The notes under the pieces: generated by a model | What the model was told of the DNA's origin: nothing | Databases searched by the model: none | Seen by the model: only the letters and a program-made list of their open reading frames with translations | In this document: in pieces, positions 1-8,171 of the stretch | Numbering within the stretch: position 1 is the first letter of the stretch | Layout: the number at the start of each line of letters is the position of its first letter | Translations under genes and position numbers: made by a program | Assembly (NCBI GenBank): GCA_021825585.1 | Contig: JAKAGT010000003.1 | Location: forward strand, 210,184 to 274,183 | Direction of reading: 5' to 3' | DNA from: Bacteroidota bacterium | GTDB lineage: Bacteria > Bacteroidota > Ignavibacteria > Kryptoniales > JAKASW01 | Length of the DNA: 64,000 nt

Positions 1-366
1 ACGACCATCGTCGGAACAAGCGGGGACCGTTCCACAAAAGCGATAGCTGAGTCTGCCCGTGCAGGTAACGCGGATGCCGTCGAATTACTCAAGCGAGGGG
101 GCGAAAGGCTGGGAGCAGCTACGGCTGGATTGGTGAACATCTTCAACCCGTCCATGATAATATTTTCCGGCAGTCTGGTAAATGTGGGAAATCAGTATTT
201 CGATGCTTTTAGAGAGACACTGTTCCAACGTGCCATGAAGCCTACGTCAGATTCCGTAGAGATAGTATTTTCGGACTTTCCACAGGAGGTCGGCATCATG
301 GGTGCTGCTGCGCTTGCGTTTCAGAGTTCGCTGCAGGGCTCTTCCTATTCGATGAATATTGAATAG
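1..366 (+). CDS. ROK family protein (sugar kinase or regulator), C-terminal part
   Basis: The reading frame is open from base 1 and ends at a TAG at 364-366, so about 121 C-terminal residues are visible and the start lies outside the window. The segment GLVNIFNPSMIIFSGSLVN matches the C-terminal 'NxxNPxxIxxGG' region that precedes the last helices of ROK (repressor/ORF/kinase) proteins, and GIMGAAALAF is the usual ROK C-terminal helix. The sugar-binding and zinc motifs are upstream of the window, so kinase and repressor cannot be told apart. It sits 65 bases before nanE, which would fit an N-acetylmannosamine or N-acetylglucosamine kinase. The assignment to ROK is firm; the substrate is inferred from context only. 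Confidence 0.85.
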   Translation, partial: TTIVGTSGDRSTKAIAESARAGNADAVELLKRGGERLGAATAGLVNIFNPSMIIFSGSLVNVGNQYFDAFRETLFQRAMKPTSDSVEIVFSDFPQEVGIMGAAALAFQSSLQGSSYSMNIE

Positions 367-431
367 AGCCAAAGTAGAGGGACAAATGATTGAGAATGCA
401 GGATTAAGATTGTTAGAGAAGGGAGATTGTC

Positions 432-1127
432 GTGAATAAGCTTCACCGAGGATTAATAGTTTCTTGCCAGGCAGAGGAGGGCAGCCCTTTCAATGCCCCG
501 CAATTCATAGCGGCTTTCGCCAAAGCCGCAGAACTGGGTGGCGCAGTCGGAGTCAGAGTCAGAGACCCGGAAAACGTAGCTGCGGTAAAGAAGATGACTG
601 AACTTCCCGTAATTGGACTCACGAAAGGTTACTACGAATCGGGGAAGGTACTTATTACGCCGACCATGGACGACGTACTGAGGCTGGTTAAGTCCGGCGC
701 GGACATCGTTGCCGTGGATGCGACCGCTCGCATCAGGCCAAACGGCATGTCCGGGATTGATTTCCTCAGGTTCGTGAAGTCTGACATCGATGTTCCCGTG
801 CTGGCAGATATCTCCACTCTCGATGAAGCGCTCGCCGCCGTTAGCGCGGGCACGGATTTCGTCGCCACAACACTGTCGGGATATACCGAGGGTAGTACCT
901 CAACTGATGACACTCCTGATTTTGACCTTATCCAGAATATCTCTTCAAGAGTGGATACCCCGGTTATCGCCGAGGGAAGGATTTGGACTCCCGAGCAGGC
1001 GAGAATGGCAGTCGAATGCGGCGCATTTGCCGTCTGTGTAGGTACTGCTATAACCAGACCCGTCACTATCGTAGAGAAATTTGCCTCTCCACTTCTCGCC
1101 GGAATTTCCGTCGGCAGGAAGAAATGA
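432..1127 (+). CDS. nanE: N-acetylmannosamine-6-phosphate 2-epimerase
   Basis: This 231-residue protein has the length and layout of NanE (EC 5.1.3.9), a cytoplasmic TIM-barrel enzyme that converts ManNAc-6-phosphate to GlcNAc-6-phosphate. Visible family landmarks are LIVSCQAEEGSPF near the N terminus, the conserved lysine in LPVIGLTKGYY (about residue 66), GADIVAVDAT (about 98), FVATTLSGYT (about 145) and the phosphate-binding end VIAEGRIWTPEQA...GAFAVCVGTAITRP. The GTG/ATG area at the start reads GTGAATAAG; the start at 432 is preceded by AGAAGGGAGA. It lies between a ROK protein and a NagX-like membrane acyltransferase, which fits an N-acetyl amino sugar catabolic operon. All key segments are intact. 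Confidence 0.95.
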   Translation: MNKLHRGLIVSCQAEEGSPFNAPQFIAAFAKAAELGGAVGVRVRDPENVAAVKKMTELPVIGLTKGYYESGKVLITPTMDDVLRLVKSGADIVAVDATARIRPNGMSGIDFLRFVKSDIDVPVLADISTLDEALAAVSAGTDFVATTLSGYTEGSTSTDDTPDFDLIQNISSRVDTPVIAEGRIWTPEQARMAVECGAFAVCVGTAITRPVTIVEKFASPLLAGISVGRKK

Positions 1128-1197
1128 CGCATAGATTCTCTGAAGTACTTCTTGGGCATAGCTGTTATGCGATTTACATAGCGATAAGGAGAATTTG

Positions 1198-2634
1198 ATG
1201 TCACAGGGTATTGAATCGTCCCCGGTTCGGCAGCAAAGAGCGGCGGCACTTGATGCTTTGCGCGGTCTCTCTATCTTGTTAATGCTTTTTGCTTCAAGTA
1301 TCCCGTTCGGAGTGCTTCCCTCATGGATGTACCACGCTCAGGAACCGCCGCCTACGCATATTTTCAATGCCAATTTGCCGGGGATTACATGGGTTGATCT
1401 CGTTTTCCCGTTCTTCCTTTTCACAATGGGTGCGGCTATTCCGCTCGCACTTTCCAGGCGACTCAAGGACGGGATATCGCCCTGGCGTGTTCTTCCGGCG
1501 GTCATCTGGAGGTGGATACTCCTCGTGGGATTTGCACTCTATGTATCGCAAATCAGGCCGCAGGTAATCAGCAACAATCCCGACTGGAGGGTCTGGCTCC
1601 TCGCTTTGCTTGGGTTTGCCCTGTTGTTTCCGATTCTGGCTAAGTTGCCGGGCAGCTGGTCGACAACCACGAAATATTCCGTTCGAGCGGTGGGATGGGT
1701 GGGAGCCGTGCTCTTGATGGTGTTCCTGCGGTTCCCCGATGGCACGGGGTTCTCCCTTTATCGAAGCGACATAATCATTCTTGTCCTTGCCAACGTGGCG
1801 CTATTCGGTGGTGTGATCTGGCTTTTCACCCGCGAGCGGCTGTTTGTTCGTCTGGGTATAATGGGACTGCTGGTAGCAATGCGTCTATCGGCACATACGC
1901 CCGGCTGGATCCAGGTCTTCTGGAATTATTCTCCGATTTCCTGGGCATATCAATTCAGATTTTTGCAGTACCTGCTTATTGCATTTCCCGGCACGATAGT
2001 GGGGGACATGATGATCAAATGGATGGGCCAAACCGCTGGTGCGTCGGTTTCAGAACCGAGATGGAACGGTTCTAAACTGGCTTCAATAGCCTTCCTGATG
2101 ATAGCAGTCAATGCGGCGGTCGTGATCGGTCTAAAGGCGCAGTGGGTGTTGGGAACCTTGATAGTTACCGTTGTGCTCTGTGCGGCGGGGTGGATGCTTG
2201 TGGACGGACCAGGCTCATCTACTGAAAATCTGATACGAAGGTTTTACCGGTGGGGAGTCTACTGGCTTTTCCTCGGATTGCTTTTCGAGCCGTATGAGGG
2301 TGGCATCAAGAAAGATCCGGCAACGCTGAGCTATTATTTCGTGACGAGCGGACTGGCCATCTTCGTCTTGATTGCACTGATGATATCTCTGGACATACTT
2401 AAGCAGAGGAAGGGATTTCAATTTCTTATCGATAGCGGACAGAATCCAATGATAGCGTATGCCGGTATAAACAGCCTGATATTGCCTTTACTGGCAATCA
2501 CCAGGCTGGATGTTCTTTTGCAGATACTTACTCCGACTCCATGGCTTGGAGTGTTGCGCGGGGCATTTGTCACTTACCTGATCGCATTGGCGACCACGTT
2601 GTTTACGAGAAAGAAGGTGTTCTTGAGGACTTAA
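1198..2634 (+). CDS. DUF5009/NagX-type membrane acyltransferase (HGSNAT-like)
   Basis: A 478-residue polytopic membrane protein with about ten to twelve hydrophobic segments. It opens with AALDALRGLSILLMLF, the 'R-x-x-xx-D-x-x-R-G' start of the COG4299 family that includes heparan-alpha-glucosaminide N-acetyltransferase and bacterial NagX. HGSNAT carries acetyl groups across a membrane onto terminal glucosamine; bacterial homologues sit in amino-sugar loci. ITWVDLVFPFFLFTMGAAIPLAL is the typical second segment. I chose ATG 1198 because AAGGAG at 1186-1191 lies six bases before it; a TTG three bases upstream is also open. It follows nanE by 70 bases, so it may acetylate glucosamine released in the periplasm. 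The family is well supported; the substrate is inferred. Confidence 0.85.
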   Translation: MSQGIESSPVRQQRAAALDALRGLSILLMLFASSIPFGVLPSWMYHAQEPPPTHIFNANLPGITWVDLVFPFFLFTMGAAIPLALSRRLKDGISPWRVLPAVIWRWILLVGFALYVSQIRPQVISNNPDWRVWLLALLGFALLFPILAKLPGSWSTTTKYSVRAVGWVGAVLLMVFLRFPDGTGFSLYRSDIIILVLANVALFGGVIWLFTRERLFVRLGIMGLLVAMRLSAHTPGWIQVFWNYSPISWAYQFRFLQYLLIAFPGTIVGDMMIKWMGQTAGASVSEPRWNGSKLASIAFLMIAVNAAVVIGLKAQWVLGTLIVTVVLCAAGWMLVDGPGSSTENLIRRFYRWGVYWLFLGLLFEPYEGGIKKDPATLSYYFVTSGLAIFVLIALMISLDILKQRKGFQFLIDSGQNPMIAYAGINSLILPLLAITRLDVLLQILTPTPWLGVLRGAFVTYLIALATTLFTRKKVFLRT

Positions 2635-2761
2635 ACAGTAACGTTCGACGTTCGGGTGTGCGTCATGGAACGTAGGTAGATTCACGCTTGCTTGCAATAC
2701 AAAGTAGCTGTCACGGGCGATCGCGGGATGCAGAAGAATTAGGACAAAAAAGGAGTAATAC

Positions 2762-4066
2762 ATGAAGAAGCTTCTACTTTTCGGAGTTGTTGGAGTTCTC
2801 GCCTACTCCGCGGTTGCCTTTTCCCAGACAACTACGTTATGGGAGAAGTCGAGTGCGACCGGCAACCTTCCAACGTGGTTCAATACGAGCAATGAGCAAC
2901 GCAACTTCGCATACGGGAACGTAGGAGGTAAAGATCATCTTTACGTGACGTATGCTAGCCCGTCGCGGTTACCTGTTTTGATTTTAGATGCTGCAACAGG
3001 CGATTCCATCGGTACTCTGGACACGACGGGAATATCGGGCGGTACGTTCGTGCTTGACGATATCGAGGCGTCATCGGACGGAGTAATCTTTGCCGGTAAC
3101 CTGACGGTAAATGCGAAATCGAGCGCGTTCAAGGTGTACAAGTGGACGAGTGAGAGCGCGAAGCCGGTTGAGGTGATAAGTTATGCCGACAGCGCGTACC
3201 GGCTTGGAGATCATATCACGGTAACTGGATCGACGGCAGACAACAGCGTGACGATATGGGTAGCGGCGACTGGAGGGAGTGACGTTGTTAAGTTCACGAC
3301 GACGGATTACGGATCGACGTTTACGCCGACGGTTATACCGCTGACTTCCAGCATAAGTTCGACGCCGAAGGTATGTCCGATGGCAAACGGTGATTTCTTC
3401 ATCAGCTCCGCTGGTGATGGGATAAAGGAATACGATGCAACGGGGAATTACCTCGGTACCGTAGCGGCGATGCCGATAACGGTCGGGGGGATGGGATACA
3501 TAACGGGCGGCTCCCCGGCGAAGGCCTACGTGTTTGGATATGACTACACGAACACACAGGGCATCACGCCGCAATTCGTGCAAATCGTGGATGTGTCGAG
3601 CGGAATTTCCACTGCCGATTCTGTGGCATCATCGCCCGTCCTCGGCACGACGGTAAACGGTAATGGAACGGGGGATATCGCGCTTAAGAGCAACAGCGAT
3701 GGGTCGGTTACGGTATATGTAATGTCGACCAACAATGGTATTGGTGCTTACTCGTTCAACGCGAATCTGACGGCAGTCGAGCAAAACGGCACGGCGACCC
3801 CGAGTTCGTACATGCTCAGTCAGAACTATCCCAATCCATTTAACCCCACGACGCAGATTGACTACTCCGTCCCCCGGAATAGCTTTGTGACGCTGAAGGT
3901 GTACAACGTCCTCGGACAGGAAGTTGCGACGCTCTTCTCAGGCGATCTGAGGGCGGGGAGTTACACTGCCACATTCGATGCCTCGCGTCTCGCGAGTGGT
4001 GTGTATTTGTATCGTTTGAATGCAGGCAGCTTCTCAAGCGTCAAGAAGATGGTACTGGTGAAATAG
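2762..4066 (+). CDS. Secreted protein with T9SS C-terminal sorting domain, possibly DUF4623-like
   Basis: A 434-residue protein with a clear signal peptide (MKKLLLFGVVGVLAYSAVAFSQ) and a C-terminal T9SS sorting tail starting near NYPNPFNPTTQIDYSV (about residue 356) and ending SVKKMVLVK. The body is rich in Thr, Ser, Gly and Asp with repeated short beta-strand patterns (for example VLDDIEASSDGVIFAGNL and FKVYKWTSESAKPVEV), which looks like a beta-propeller and recalls DUF4623 proteins; no catalytic motif was recognised. The sorting tail predicts export through the outer membrane and attachment to the cell surface. SD AAGGAG (2750s) precedes the ATG. A hairpin follows the stop codon. Role unknown; a surface binding function is possible. 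Confidence 0.8.
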   Translation: MKKLLLFGVVGVLAYSAVAFSQTTTLWEKSSATGNLPTWFNTSNEQRNFAYGNVGGKDHLYVTYASPSRLPVLILDAATGDSIGTLDTTGISGGTFVLDDIEASSDGVIFAGNLTVNAKSSAFKVYKWTSESAKPVEVISYADSAYRLGDHITVTGSTADNSVTIWVAATGGSDVVKFTTTDYGSTFTPTVIPLTSSISSTPKVCPMANGDFFISSAGDGIKEYDATGNYLGTVAAMPITVGGMGYITGGSPAKAYVFGYDYTNTQGITPQFVQIVDVSSGISTADSVASSPVLGTTVNGNGTGDIALKSNSDGSVTVYVMSTNNGIGAYSFNANLTAVEQNGTATPSSYMLSQNYPNPFNPTTQIDYSVPRNSFVTLKVYNVLGQEVATLFSGDLRAGSYTATFDASRLASGVYLYRLNAGSFSSVKKMVLVK

Positions 4067-4080
4067 CGACATTTGTCCTC

Positions 4081-4122
4081 CCAGCCCCTTTCCTACTATG
4101 AGTTAACACGGAGAGGGGCTGG
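4081..4122 (+). terminator. Hairpin after the T9SS secreted-protein gene
   Basis: CCAGCCCCTTTCC (4081-4093) pairs with GGAGAGGGGCTGG (4110-4122), a 13-bp stem with one mismatch and a 16-base loop, 14 bases after the stop codon. No T-run follows, so factor-independent termination is uncertain. Confidence 0.5.
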
Positions 4123-4253
4123 AGAGATTAATGCGAGTGTAGGTTTCTTTGCCTGCCGGCGTCTCCTGACCACTACGTAAAGACCCATTCCTCCCGCAAC
4201 TGGAGAAGACTGTCGTTCATAAGCCCGTGTTGCCTCCCCGTGCAAAAAAGTAC

Positions 4254-4315
4254 TTGACATTGTCCTTTCTTTTTGCAAACTTAACCGAAAGTAAACGCAA
4301 GCAAACACAAGTATG
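4254..4315 (+). promoter_or_regulatory. Promoter and 10-bp direct repeats before the DeoR gene
   Basis: TTGACA at 4254-4259 is followed after 16 bases by CAAACT (4276-4281), a plausible -35/-10 pair. Immediately downstream three 10-base units stand head to tail: CGAAAGTAAA (4286-4295), CGCAAGCAAA (4296-4305) and CACAAGTATG (4306-4315), the last running into the start codon. Helically phased direct repeats with CAAG/AAAC cores between a -10 box and the start codon are a reasonable operator for the DeoR protein encoded next (autoregulation). Inference from position and repeat structure. Confidence 0.5.
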
Positions 4316-5170
4316 AGCAAGCTAAAGATTAGCAAAACGAAACCATCGCAAACCGATGCGCGAAAAGAAACAGAGAAAGCCGACTCCATGAAGATGTCCA
4401 ACCATGACAAGATATTTCAGGAAGAGAGGATCCAGGGGATAATGAAGATACTCGACAAAGAGAATCGGGTATTGATAACTGACCTTTGTGACGCTTTCAG
4501 CACGACAGCCGTGACGATCCGTAAAGACCTCGATATGCTCCAGAGGGATGGGGTCATAAAAAGGACGCACGGCGGAGCGATACTGAATAGACCTCTGTTT
4601 CACGGCCTTCCACTCAGTGAAAAAGAGAAGATCCATCTTGAGGAGAAGGAGCGTATAGCCGTGGAGGCCGTGAAGATAATACGTGAGGGGGATGTGGTGA
4701 TACTTGATTCCGGCTCCACGACAACCCAGCTCGCGAGGAGAATGAAGGACCTTAAAGGAATTAAAGTAATTACAAACGCCGTAAATATAGCGTTCGAGCT
4801 GGCAAACAGTGAGTTGGAAATCATACTGACTGGAGGCGCGCTACAGAAAAATTCCTCCACGCTGATCGGTCCAATTGCTGATGATGCTCTAAGGAAGATA
4901 TCCGCTGACAAACTCTTTCTGGGAGTTGACGGGATCGACTACGAAATGGGTCTCACAACGCCGGAGATTGCCGAGGCGAATACGAGCCGCGTTATGATGC
5001 AGCGTGCCGGCGAGAAGATACTCCTCGTGGATTCCTCCAAATTCGGAAGGAGAAGCCTGGGAGTGATTTGTCAGGTGAAGGATATAGATAAGATTATTAC
5101 GACGAAGCAGATGGATAAGTCTGAGGCCAAGAAATTTGGCGACATGGGAGTTGAAGTGCTGGTCGTGTAA
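4313..5170 (+). CDS. DeoR family transcriptional regulator
   Basis: A 285-residue DeoR-type repressor. The winged helix is seen from about residue 38: ERIQGIMKILDKENRVLITDL... with VTIRKDLDMLQRDGVIKRTHGGA, the family signature. The C-terminal DeoRC domain follows, with ILDSGSTTTQLAR (phosphosugar-binding loop), VITNAVNIAFEL and DKLFLGVDGID. DeoR regulators typically sense phosphorylated sugars. The annotated start at 4313 gives about 25 extra residues before the usual family start; ATG 4388 (KMSNHDKIFQEER) is an alternative, and neither has a strong ribosome site. It is transcribed toward the GH43-like/SIS/ROK/GH2 genes, 37 bases upstream of the next start, and is their likely regulator. Confidence 0.92.
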   Translation: MSKLKISKTKPSQTDARKETEKADSMKMSNHDKIFQEERIQGIMKILDKENRVLITDLCDAFSTTAVTIRKDLDMLQRDGVIKRTHGGAILNRPLFHGLPLSEKEKIHLEEKERIAVEAVKIIREGDVVILDSGSTTTQLARRMKDLKGIKVITNAVNIAFELANSELEIILTGGALQKNSSTLIGPIADDALRKISADKLFLGVDGIDYEMGLTTPEIAEANTSRVMMQRAGEKILLVDSSKFGRRSLGVICQVKDIDKIITTKQMDKSEAKKFGDMGVEVLVV

Positions 5171-5207
5171 ATGAACAAACTGGTAATTGGAGATTGAGGT
5201 TGGACAA

Positions 5208-6167
5208 ATGAGCAAAGTATTCGAACGGAAATGCGGGGTTGTTTTATTCTCGGTTTTGCTTTGCACTGTTTCTCTGTATGCGCAGGGGCTGAAATACCCG
5301 TCACTATCAGAGAGCAGGGTCATCATGGTCGGCGACAGCGGAAAGTGGGATGCCAATAAGGTTCATACACTTTCGGTGGTCGAGGCAAACAAAGGAGGTT
5401 ACAAGTATTGGGGCTACTACGGCCTGTCTAATTACTTCTACTTCGGCCATGGTAATTTGAATCTTCTGCAGGCAGGCCTGGCGAGGAGCAACGACCTCGT
5501 ACATTGGCATAAGTACAGGGGGAATCCAATTATCCGAAGTGACTGCCGTTGGCCGACAGTGGTCCTGGTCGGTTCGAGATTCTACATCTTCTACGCAGAA
5601 TATGACTCCGTGACAAACGACAGCAGGATTGTGATGAGCACGAGCGGAGATGGGATACATTTCAATAACAAGACGGTTGTGGTACCGATGGAAAAAGGGC
5701 TGCAGAATCAGAACCCGTTCATCTACTTCGACAAGCGCGATCACGATTTCTGCCTCGTGTATTACCACGGGATGGAGAAGAACCCCGATAGCACAAAGGA
5801 TTTCTGGGATATAATGATCAGGAGGAGCAGGGATATCAACAGGTTGAAATATGCCAAACCCACAATGCTTCTCTCGTTATCTCATACGACTGCCGCTCCT
5901 TCGGTTACCTTCTTTAGAAACAAGTACTACTTGTTAATAGAAACAAAGAAAGCCGGGAAATGGGATAACAGGTGGGTCACACTGGCCTATGCCAGCAACA
6001 GGATAGGGGGAAATTATGAGGAATTGGACAACTCTCCCGTCTTTACCGATAACGATGCATGTGCATTCCAATATGTTTTCCACAACAGGTTGTACATCTT
6101 TTACTCTCATTGTATTGACATGAAGAAATCTGACTGGGAACTCAAGATGGTGAAAACTGTCCAATGA
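5208..6167 (+). CDS. Secreted GH43-like five-bladed beta-propeller glycoside hydrolase
   Basis: A 319-residue protein starting with a signal peptide that ends near VSLYAQG. Repeated blade-like segments (NLLQAGLARSNDLVHWHKY, SRFYIFYAEYDS, RIVMSTSGDGIHF, HDFCLVYYHGME, NKYYLLIETKKAG, NRLYIFYSHC) are typical of the GH43/GH117/GH130-like five-bladed propeller. Acidic residues occur at blade starts, but I cannot assign the catalytic triad. ATG 5208 is chosen because GAGGT (5196-5200) lies seven bases upstream; the frame is open further 5' from a TTG. The stop overlaps the next start as ATGA, so translation is probably coupled to the SIS gene. Exact substrate not deducible. Confidence 0.75.
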   Translation: MSKVFERKCGVVLFSVLLCTVSLYAQGLKYPSLSESRVIMVGDSGKWDANKVHTLSVVEANKGGYKYWGYYGLSNYFYFGHGNLNLLQAGLARSNDLVHWHKYRGNPIIRSDCRWPTVVLVGSRFYIFYAEYDSVTNDSRIVMSTSGDGIHFNNKTVVVPMEKGLQNQNPFIYFDKRDHDFCLVYYHGMEKNPDSTKDFWDIMIRRSRDINRLKYAKPTMLLSLSHTTAAPSVTFFRNKYYLLIETKKAGKWDNRWVTLAYASNRIGGNYEELDNSPVFTDNDACAFQYVFHNRLYIFYSHCIDMKKSDWELKMVKTVQ

Positions 6168-7219
6168 ACAAATTCCTGGCTGAAATAATGGAGCAACCCG
6201 AGGCCGTTGAAGCGACCCTGAGCTATTACCTGAGCGACAGGGGGAAGAGGGAGCTGAAGAATATCCGGCAGATGCTTGAGAAAGAACGGCCCGAGCAGAT
6301 AATCTTCACCGGTATGGGAAGTTCTTATTTCGCTTCTTACGCGGCCTCATATCTGTTTAACAGCATGGGCATTCGTTCCTATGCGATGAATTCGAGCGAG
6401 CTTCTCTATTATCACTTCCCGGTCATCGGTAGAAAGACAGCCGTGGTCTGTGTCTCCCAGTCCGGTGAGAGTTTTGAAGTCGTGAGGCTGTTGGAAAAAC
6501 TTCCCAAAGATATCCTTTGCATCGGGGTGAGCAATGAGGCGAAGAGCTCCCTGAGTATGAGAGCAGTTACGGTACTTCGCAGCCGGGCCGGGAGGGAGGA
6601 AATGACATCGACGAAGACTTACACGACTATCACGCTGGTAATGTTCATACTCGGCTGGTATCTGGGTGATGCCTGGGGAAGAGAGAAGGTGAGGCAGATT
6701 CGGAGGATGTGTGCCGGAATGGAGAAGATGCTCAATCGTCGCGAGAAGCTGATTGACGACGTGAAGGGCTTTCTGGGGAAAGTAGATTTCATACAGTTCA
6801 TCGGTAGAGGTCCGGCCTTCTCAACTGCCGTACAAAGCGAGCTAATGTTCAAAGAGGCGGCAAAAGTGGCGGCAGCCGGCACATTGGGGGGAGAGTTTCG
6901 CCATGGGCCGATGGAGATGGTAGGCGCGAGCTTTAAGTCGGTATTGTTTGCAGCTGAAGGAAAAACCTACAGCCAGAGTATTAAGATGGCCAGAGATATC
7001 GGCAAATATCATGGCAAAGTGGTGCTCATAAGCAATAAAGCCTCTCTTGGTGCCAATGACGAGAACGTGAAGACCATTGCGATAGATCAGCCTGATGAAT
7101 ATCTGTTTTCAATTCAGAGTATAATCCCTGTGCAGCTTCTGGTCAACGCTCTTGCCCTGACGAACGGTCATGAGCCGGGGAGGTTCCTGCACGGAGGGAA
7201 GGTGACTCTGACAGAATGA
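6164..7219 (+). CDS. Tandem SIS-domain sugar-phosphate isomerase/deaminase (NagB-II/AgaS/GlmS-C-like)
   Basis: A 351-residue protein made of two SIS domains like the isomerase half of GlmS, without the glutaminase half. IIFTGMGSSYFASYAAS (about 46) and VCVSQSGESFEVVRLLEK (about 101) are the phosphosugar-binding loops of the first domain; FIGRGPAFSTAVQSELMFKE with GGEFRHGPMEMV (about 210-250) marks the second, where the E-x-x-HGP segment is typical of this group. Such stand-alone proteins include glucosamine-6-phosphate deaminase type II and AgaS. Overlap with the upstream gene (ATGA) and a 19-base gap to a ROK kinase suggest one operon: kinase makes amino-sugar 6-phosphate, this enzyme deaminates/isomerises it to fructose-6-phosphate. 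Family sure; substrate inferred. Confidence 0.85.
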   Translation: MNKFLAEIMEQPEAVEATLSYYLSDRGKRELKNIRQMLEKERPEQIIFTGMGSSYFASYAASYLFNSMGIRSYAMNSSELLYYHFPVIGRKTAVVCVSQSGESFEVVRLLEKLPKDILCIGVSNEAKSSLSMRAVTVLRSRAGREEMTSTKTYTTITLVMFILGWYLGDAWGREKVRQIRRMCAGMEKMLNRREKLIDDVKGFLGKVDFIQFIGRGPAFSTAVQSELMFKEAAKVAAAGTLGGEFRHGPMEMVGASFKSVLFAAEGKTYSQSIKMARDIGKYHGKVVLISNKASLGANDENVKTIAIDQPDEYLFSIQSIIPVQLLVNALALTNGHEPGRFLHGGKVTLTE

Positions 7220-7238
7220 GGTCTGAGGAGGAAACGCT

Positions 7239-8171
7239 TTGAAGAATGAGATACTGATCGGGGTGGATTTCGGCGGGACAAAAATTCTCGCGGGGGGAAT
7301 GACGGAAAAGGGTGAGATCGTTTGTGAACCTGTCAAGATGCCTACAAACGGACAGGAATCCGGCGAGAAGATCATTGCAAGACTTACAAACTCAATCGAT
7401 GAAGTGATCAGAAGATCTGAAGTTCGCATCGACCAAGTGAAGGGAATCGGACTTGGAGTTACAGGGCCTCTCGACATAAAGAACGGTACGATTCTGGAGT
7501 GCCCACAGCTTCCCACGTTGCGGTTTTTTCCGTTGAAAAAGGCTGTCGAGAATTATTTCCATCGTCCCGTTTACATGGACAATGACGCAAATTGTCTTAT
7601 ATACGGAGAGACACTCTTCGGAAGCGGTGTCGGGAAAATGAATGTCGTGGGGTTCACCCTTGGCACGGGTTTAGGATGTGCGATTATTCTGGATGGGAAG
7701 ATTTTCGTCGGCTCGACCGAATCCGCGGGTGAGATATGGCCATCGCCATACGGAGATGGAACAATTGAGGATCTGGTCTGTGGTGCCGGCGTTTCGAAAA
7801 TCTACAGGCGGATTTCGGGGAAGGAAAGGTCCGCCGTTGACATCGCGTCATTGGCCGAAAAAGGTGAAGAGAACGCATTGGCCACCTGGAGTGAGTTTGG
7901 CAAGCATTTGTCGGTAGCCATGGCATGGACAATAAACGTGATCGATCCCGACATCGTGATACTTGGCGGGTCGATATCAAATGCATATCCGTATTTCTCG
8001 TCCTCAATGGAAGAAAATCTTCGAAAATACATTTGTCCCGTTCCGTCTGAACGTACCAGAGTCGTTTGTTCAAAATTAGGCGCAAATGCCGGTTTCATTG
8101 GAGCGGCGGCGCTGGCCATGCGACAGGAAGAGAGTCGAACTCAAGAGAATTTTAATGAGGAATCATTATGA
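7239..8171 (+). CDS. ROK family sugar kinase lacking the zinc motif
   Basis: A 310-residue ROK kinase. ILIGVDFGGTKILAG is the N-terminal phosphate-binding loop, GLGVTGPLD and MDNDANCL (Asp of DND is the expected catalytic base region) follow, then GFTLGTGLGCAIILDGKIF and NVIDPDIVILGGSIS. The start is TTG at 7239 with AGGAGG at 7226-7231 seven bases upstream. Most ROK proteins have CxCGxxGCxE after the GEIGH segment; here the position reads SAGEIWPSPYGDGTIEDLVC, so the zinc-binding cysteines and the usual GH of GEIGH are replaced. This is a known minor ROK variety rather than damage, since the frame and both ends are intact. It probably phosphorylates an N-acetylhexosamine or glucosamine for the SIS enzyme encoded upstream. 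Confidence 0.88.
   Translation: MKNEILIGVDFGGTKILAGGMTEKGEIVCEPVKMPTNGQESGEKIIARLTNSIDEVIRRSEVRIDQVKGIGLGVTGPLDIKNGTILECPQLPTLRFFPLKKAVENYFHRPVYMDNDANCLIYGETLFGSGVGKMNVVGFTLGTGLGCAIILDGKIFVGSTESAGEIWPSPYGDGTIEDLVCGAGVSKIYRRISGKERSAVDIASLAEKGEENALATWSEFGKHLSVAMAWTINVIDPDIVILGGSISNAYPYFSSSMEENLRKYICPVPSERTRVVCSKLGANAGFIGAAALAMRQEESRTQENFNEESL

Noticed and set aside
632..1249. 205-codon minus-strand frame over nanE
   Set aside because: Fully antisense to a well-recognised gene; no domain.
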